DNA of 23,341 nucleotides from NCBI GenBank assembly GCA_000310025.1, contig FN649730.1:689502-712842 (forward strand). The letters run 5' to 3'. Made by a program: the position numbers and the translations under genes. Position 1 is the first letter of the stretch. Each line of letters begins with the position of its first letter. Below are positions 19,427 to 23,341 of this stretch, piece by piece. The DNA is from Ectocarpus siliculosus. Lineage: Eukaryota; Sar; Phaeophyceae; Ectocarpales; Ectocarpaceae. Under the pieces are notes generated by a model, which did no database searches, was not told the DNA's origin, and saw only the letters and a list, made by a program, of their open reading frames with translations.

Positions 19427-22400
19427 CTGCGTGCAGCGAGGTGGGAAGGAAGGAAAAGCGGTCGTGTTTCGTCGTCTCCATGTAGTAGGTGGTACGCCGC
19501 ACAGTGTACTACAGGCGCGGCGAGCGCGCACACGGCTAGGGGCCACGCAGATGCACAATAACCTCCCTACAGGACACGGTGCCCCTTTTTGTGTGTAGGA
19601 ATTGGTAAAGTGCGACCTATGGAGGAATGTGGAGAGCCTTGGCGACAGTCCTGCCGACGACGCCAAGATGTACAGAGCAAAGCAAGGTGCGTGGCCGCGA
19701 GGCGCATACACGCCAGCGCTGGCGAGCCGGAAGCTCGCTCCAGTAGCTCGGTACAATGATCTAGGCCTACCCACTGCACACCAACCTAGCTTGGGGTGCG
19801 GGTGAGGGGTAGGGTTAGGGTTTAGGCGTTGGTTAGGCCCAGATAGGCCTATTAGTATTGTAGCGCCGCGGTGTCAGGGCTGGAAATCTGCTACCTCAAC
19901 GACAACGAAAAACTGTCGGACGTGCGAGTGCAAGTATAAACGGGGGATCCTTGAGCCTACCCCGAGGAGCTGGTGACGACCCTCACAAAGTAAACTTGCC
20001 CTTCGAATGTGGTTATTGCTCGAACGGGTAGTCTTCCTGTGATTATTGTGTACTTTCTAAAATGTAAACTTGCCACTCCGTGCCTGGGTCCTCTTCATTT
20101 TGTTCTGTCTGATCTTTTCGAAGCGTATGCACGGTTGAGGGTGGTGACTGGCCTATCACCACGGAAGGCGTCTGCGTCAGGAAGACCTGTACGGACATTT
20201 TAGACGGTGCTCACCAGAGACCGGAACGGTTTTGAATGTGAAGGCAACAGCACCAACACCAAAACCACACCAACAACAACAACGAGCAACAACAACAAGA
20301 ACAGCAACAGCGACAGCGACAGCAGCGATAACAACAGCACCAACACCAAAACCACACCAACAACAACAACGTTCTATTCAAGCAACGCACTCGACTCTCG
20401 ATACACGTGCACAACAAATCCCCCGACTACACCCACCTTGTCTGAAAGCGGGTGCCCAACGCTCATCTTCACAGCCGTCTTGGTCAAGCAAATCCCGCAC
20501 CTCCTGCAGTGCGGGTTCGACAGAAACGAAAGCCTGGGGTACTCCTCTTCCTTCCCCTCCCCCCTCCCCCCTCCCACCGCTGCGGTATTCTCCGTCGAGG
20601 CACCGCCGATGGATGCCACAGCCCTAACACTGCCACCACGATCTGCCGCATCACCACCACCACCACCACCACCACCACCGCCACCACCAGGATGAACAGA
20701 GTCAATATCAGCAGTTCCCCTCGTCGCTGTACTAGACGAAGACCCGGCCTGTTGTTGTTGCTGCTGCTGCCCGGTCGTCGCCGCCGATCCACCGTCACGA
20801 GCGTCCTCTTCCGGCGCCGCCGCCATCGCCGCAGCCGCCGGCCCGCCGGAAGTGTGGACAGCAGTGGGTTCTGGTTCTGGCGGCGGAAACGGGACCGGTT
20901 CAATCCTGATGTCCGAAACGACGAACAGGTGGTCACAGTCGCGGTGGGGGAGGAACACGTACCTGCGATGAGGGGGCACGCGGCGGAATGGGGGGGGGGG
21001 GGGGTACTCATGTTTTGCATGCCTTGGTTGTTAGACCACTGTCCTCACGAGGACGGAGCATTGTTCCCACAGGACCGATCACCGATGGCCAACCTTTCCT
21101 TCCTACTTTGCAACGGTGGCTCAGAAAAGTTTTCTCCATCCTATATATCCGATCGATAGGTGAAGAGCGCCAGGTAGGTGATATCAAAGACAGGGAGCAC
21201 GGGGGGGGAGTGAGTTATCCCAGGCGCGATCGTAAGCAAGACGTAGGTGCCTGCCGAAAAAGGCGAGGGGATCGACCAGTGCTTGGCGAAATTAAGTCGT
21301 CTTGGTACCAGGCGGTCAGCTCCCCCTTGTCGGATCTCTCAACATGTTTTGGCATCAAAGATGGGTTCGCGGCACCTTGCTTGCACCGCATAGAAGCTCC
21401 TAAATATGTTGCCTTCAAGCGTCGAAGGGTTGACTCGGATTGGGACTTGGTTCGTTCCCGTCCACTTTTTGCATCCAGCTGCGCCCATTGAACACTTTAG
21501 TGAGTTTCATATGGACATCATCTTCACAGAGACCGTGGGCGGGAGTAGACAACAGAGAAAGAAAATGCTCCCGTTGTTCATCCGATAACGGACTGTATGC
21601 CGTATGCAGTAGATTTTGCCTGTATCCGGAGAAAATGTGGCGGGATATGTAGCAGTTGAAAGCAACGCGGCAACTACCCTTTGGCAGGAAAGGGTCGTGC
21701 GCAACTATTTATCACAAGACGATATTTCAGCGCTTAGTGCCGGCCAATGATATATGACACTACAGCTCTAAGCGCTTGGCGAAGGCATCATTCATTTCTT
21801 GTCCACGTCACGAGGATCACATTAGACATACACCCTAAACAGAAACAGCGTGTGTGAATAACCCTCTTGCCTTTCGCCGAGCACCGGCCTCAGATCCGCC
21901 ACCGTTGCGTCTGATGCCCACACCACCTTGCCCCTGATGCACCAGGCCATTTCGCGGCGGGATAACACGGGCAAGACCACCGGCGGCACGGAAGGGGGGA
22001 GAAACCGCCAACACCAAGAGAGCAGTGTGGACGAAAACAGCGGTGCAATAGTAGCGGCGGGAACGAAAGGGCACAGGAGAAGCGAGGCGAGATGCGGTGG
22101 AATACCAGTGGATGGGGGGGGAACACGGCGAAAGAAAAAAAGTGTAACATGTAGAGTCCTTTGACATGCTTGGATCGGGGAGAACGTGCCCCGTGCCTTC
22201 AAAATACACAAAAAGATACACGTGAACTCGCATACTATTTCAAGAACAAAAACAAATCTGCTAGAAAAAAATAGGATGTTTCGGGAAGAAACAAAACAGT
22301 TTTCTGCAACAAAAAAGAAGAAAAAAAAAACTGCAAGAAAACTAACCCGTTGGCCTCGAGTCCGAGTCTTTTCCTCATCCTCTGCCCTTGTTCGCACACC

Positions 22401-22876
22401 GCGAGCCCCCCCTTCCCGCCACGCGCGGCCTTCTGCGTCTGTCCCGGTCTTCGAAACGTCCCCCCTTGGCCCCTAGCGTAGACCCTAGTCCCTTTCTTCC
22501 GCTTGCCCTTGTTTTTCCCTTTCTCTTCTCCTTGATCTCCGTCTCCGTTCTCTTCCTCTCGTTCTTCTTCTTCCGGCTCTCTGTCTCCGGCGAGAGCCGC
22601 CCCGTTCTCCGGACCGTTCCCTGCCGCCGCTCCTCCCACTGCCGACCGCCCGCCGCTCTTTTTCTGCTTCCCCTTGCCCTTGCCGGCGCCGTCCCTGTTG
22701 CCACGCTTTCTTTTCCCCGGTGCCGCTGCTGCTGCTGCTTCGCTGATTTCCTTCTCCTCCCCCTGCGGCGTGTTCCCCCGATCCCTCCCTTTGCTCTTCC
22801 CCGCTGGGTTCTTTTCTCCCGTCGCGTTGCCGGTACGCGCCCCCGCCGCTGGTCTCTGCGCAACCCGTGAAGCATC
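19217..22876 (-). CDS. SNAPC3: snRNA-activating protein complex subunit 3 (SNAPC3 / SNAP50)
   Basis: DNA-binding subunit of SNAPc, which binds the proximal sequence element of snRNA promoters and recruits Pol II or Pol III in the nucleus. Secure exons: 20962-20437 and 19426-19217, joined in phase 0 across a 1010-nt intron. They encode YVFLPHRDCDHLFVVSDIRI (family pattern YLYCHQGDCxHxxVIxDxRL), YPRLSFLSNPHCRRCGIC, and TAVKMSVGHPLSDKASLFCC with QECFEMLHLDADQ. The spacing between the CxxC pairs (CGIC to CCQEC) equals that in plant and animal SNAPC3 (zf-SNAP50_C domain). Inferred 5' exons: 22876-22347 (Lys/Glu/Gly-rich, with PGKRKR) and 21933 to about 21834 (VVWASDATVADLR), which join in phase 2 and resemble the usual EFLVLGSQxLxDLR strand-turn. 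The expected middle exon (FYND and RFxDLxxRLG region) was not found. An insert of about 118 residues splits the domain. The start codon was not found. Confidence 0.85.
20245..20371. repeat. Perfect 40-bp direct repeat in a CAA/CAG-rich tract
   Basis: The 40 bases at 20245-20284 recur without a mismatch at 20332-20371 (CAACAGCACCAACACCAAAA and following). The gap is filled by CAA, CAG and GAC triplets. It lies in the SNAPC3 intron about 65 nt past the donor. Confidence 0.9.
20437..20962 (-). CDS. SNAPC3: SNAPC3 exon with zinc-binding core and low-complexity insert
   Basis: The acceptor is CCCCCTCATCGCAG preceded by a 15-base C run (minus strand); the donor is AAG|GTGGGT at 20436. The first base completes a split codon, then 175 codons follow. 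Residues 1-22 are the conserved YVFLPHRDCDHLFVVSDIRI block. About 118 residues (20895-20542) are Pro, Ala, Gln, Ser and Gly runs, including seven Gln and twelve Gly. The conserved YPRLSF...CRRCGICLTKTAVKMS block ends the exon. Confidence 0.88.
20990..21004. repeat. G15 run
   Basis: Fifteen G on the plus strand. On the minus strand it is the C-rich part of the tract just upstream of the SNAPC3 acceptor at 20963, so length changes could affect splicing. Confidence 0.9.
21834..21933 (-). CDS. SNAPC3: Probable SNAPC3 exon (inferred)
   Basis: After a possible acceptor GTGCATCAG it encodes GKVVWASDATVADLRPVLGE, then RQEGYSHTLFLFR before a possible donor AGG|GTGTAT. VVW-S--T--DLR lines up with the EFLVLGSQxLTDLR motif near the middle of SNAPC3, and GYSHTLFLF could be a short version of the following GYFxIExxFY strand. 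The entry phase fits the exon at 22347-22876. The 3' border is uncertain. Confidence 0.45.
22347..22876 (-). CDS. SNAPC3: Probable SNAPC3 N-terminal exon (inferred), low complexity
   Basis: The acceptor TTAGCAG at 22877 is preceded by a long pyrimidine tract (CCTTTTGCCTTTTCTCTTTG); the donor is AACGG|GTTAGT at 22346. The open frame is rich in Lys, Arg, Glu and Gly: GEKNPAGKSKGRDRGNT, ISEAAAAAAPGKRKRGNRDG (a likely nuclear localisation signal), DREPEEEEREEENGDGDQ, then RMRKRLGLEANG. It is assigned to SNAPC3 only through matching splice phase with 21933. Other frames here are also open because of the repeats. Confidence 0.4.
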
Positions 22877-23341
22877 CTGCTAACATTGCAGTTCACACAC
22901 CAAAGAGAAAAGGCAAAAGGCAAAAGAGGTTGGAGGGGGCTCCGTGGGCAAGTTCGGGGGCTCCGCCGGGTGCGTTTATCGAAATATCGAATCGTGTATG
23001 TATATCGTATCGTATTGTAAAATGTACTCGACATCGATGGCGACACCGATACTCCGGAACGACACATCGTTGTATTTGGGTTACCGATATGCCTACAACA
23101 ACTTATAGTTTACATGCCCACAGTCGCGTGGTGGTGGGTCAAGAGACAACTCGAGGACAGCGTGGAGCAAACGCTGACAGTCATGAGCGCGCGATCGAAA
23201 AACAACATGGTAGATACCGGTGTGGATACGTGAACACTTTGGTTTGTTTCTTGAGCGAGCATTTTGGTACACACAGCGCCAATCATCCCAGCGCCAACCC
23301 CCCCCCCCCCCCCCCCTTGTTTTCCCCCTTTTCCCCCCCTT
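22877..23341. other. Upstream flank of the SNAPC3 exon
   Basis: No convincing exon. Contains an A/T-rich TATCG-repeat-like stretch (about 22978-23016, ATATCGAATCG...TATATCGTATCG) and a C19 run at 23298-23316. The SNAPC3 start may lie here or beyond the window. Confidence 0.5.

Noticed and set aside
19804-19826. Telomere-like TAGGGTTAGGGTTTAGG
   Set aside because: Only two or three degenerate units; not evidence of a telomere or a clear interstitial array.
20211-20417. Minus-strand Cys/Trp/Leu-rich frame
   Set aside because: It is simply the triplet repeat (CAA/CAG) read on the other strand.
21215-21418. Minus-strand frame ending SCLRSRLG as the missing SNAPC3 exon
   Set aside because: The ending resembles the FxDLxxRLG motif, but no GT donor follows in the needed phase and the rest does not align.

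Overview
The window looks like nuclear DNA of a complex eukaryote. The two clearly recognisable genes are both eukaryotic, nuclear and intron-rich: the largest subunit of RNA polymerase III, and SNAPC3, the snRNA-promoter-binding factor. Introns are long (about 0.5-1.0 kb) with GT-AG borders. Base composition is mixed to GC-rich, with many poly-C/poly-G runs, microsatellites and foldback elements. This pattern, with plant- or animal-like Pol III proteins but no close resemblance to either, fits a stramenopile and most likely a brown alga. The lineage is an inference; the sequence carries no direct taxonomic marker.

Layout. 1-4152 (+): the last five exons (226 codons) of the Pol III largest subunit (RPC1), ending in a stop at 4150. 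The introns hold one whole and one partial copy of a TA-flanked MITE family, a second foldback element and a nested tandem repeat. 4153-12185: about 8 kb with no gene I can name. It contains simple repeats, a 22-bp tandem repeat, a 39-bp dispersed repeat and a few short coding-like fragments. 12186-17562: an inverted segmental duplication (left arm 12186-13166, right arm 16665-17562) around a minus-strand gene. That gene encodes a coiled-coil, probably multi-pass membrane protein that I do not recognise. The right arm covers its 5' end and upstream region. The left arm is a decayed partial copy pointing the other way, and it alone carries a 221-bp MITE. 17563-18629: no gene seen. 18630-19306 (+): a weak two-exon candidate. 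19217-22876 (-): SNAPC3, of which two 3' exons are secure and two 5' exons are inferred from splice phase. 22877-23341: flanking DNA ending in a 19-base C run.

How the genes relate. RPC1 is the catalytic core of the polymerase that makes tRNA, 5S and U6 RNA. SNAPC3 is a DNA-binding subunit of the complex that recruits Pol II or Pol III to snRNA promoters such as U6. They are separate genes on opposite strands about 15 kb apart, so this is a functional coincidence or loose clustering, not an operon. The most unusual parts are the inverted duplication with its unknown membrane protein, the MITE family ending in CCGTA/TACGG, and the roughly 118-residue low-complexity stretch inside the zinc-binding domain of SNAPC3.
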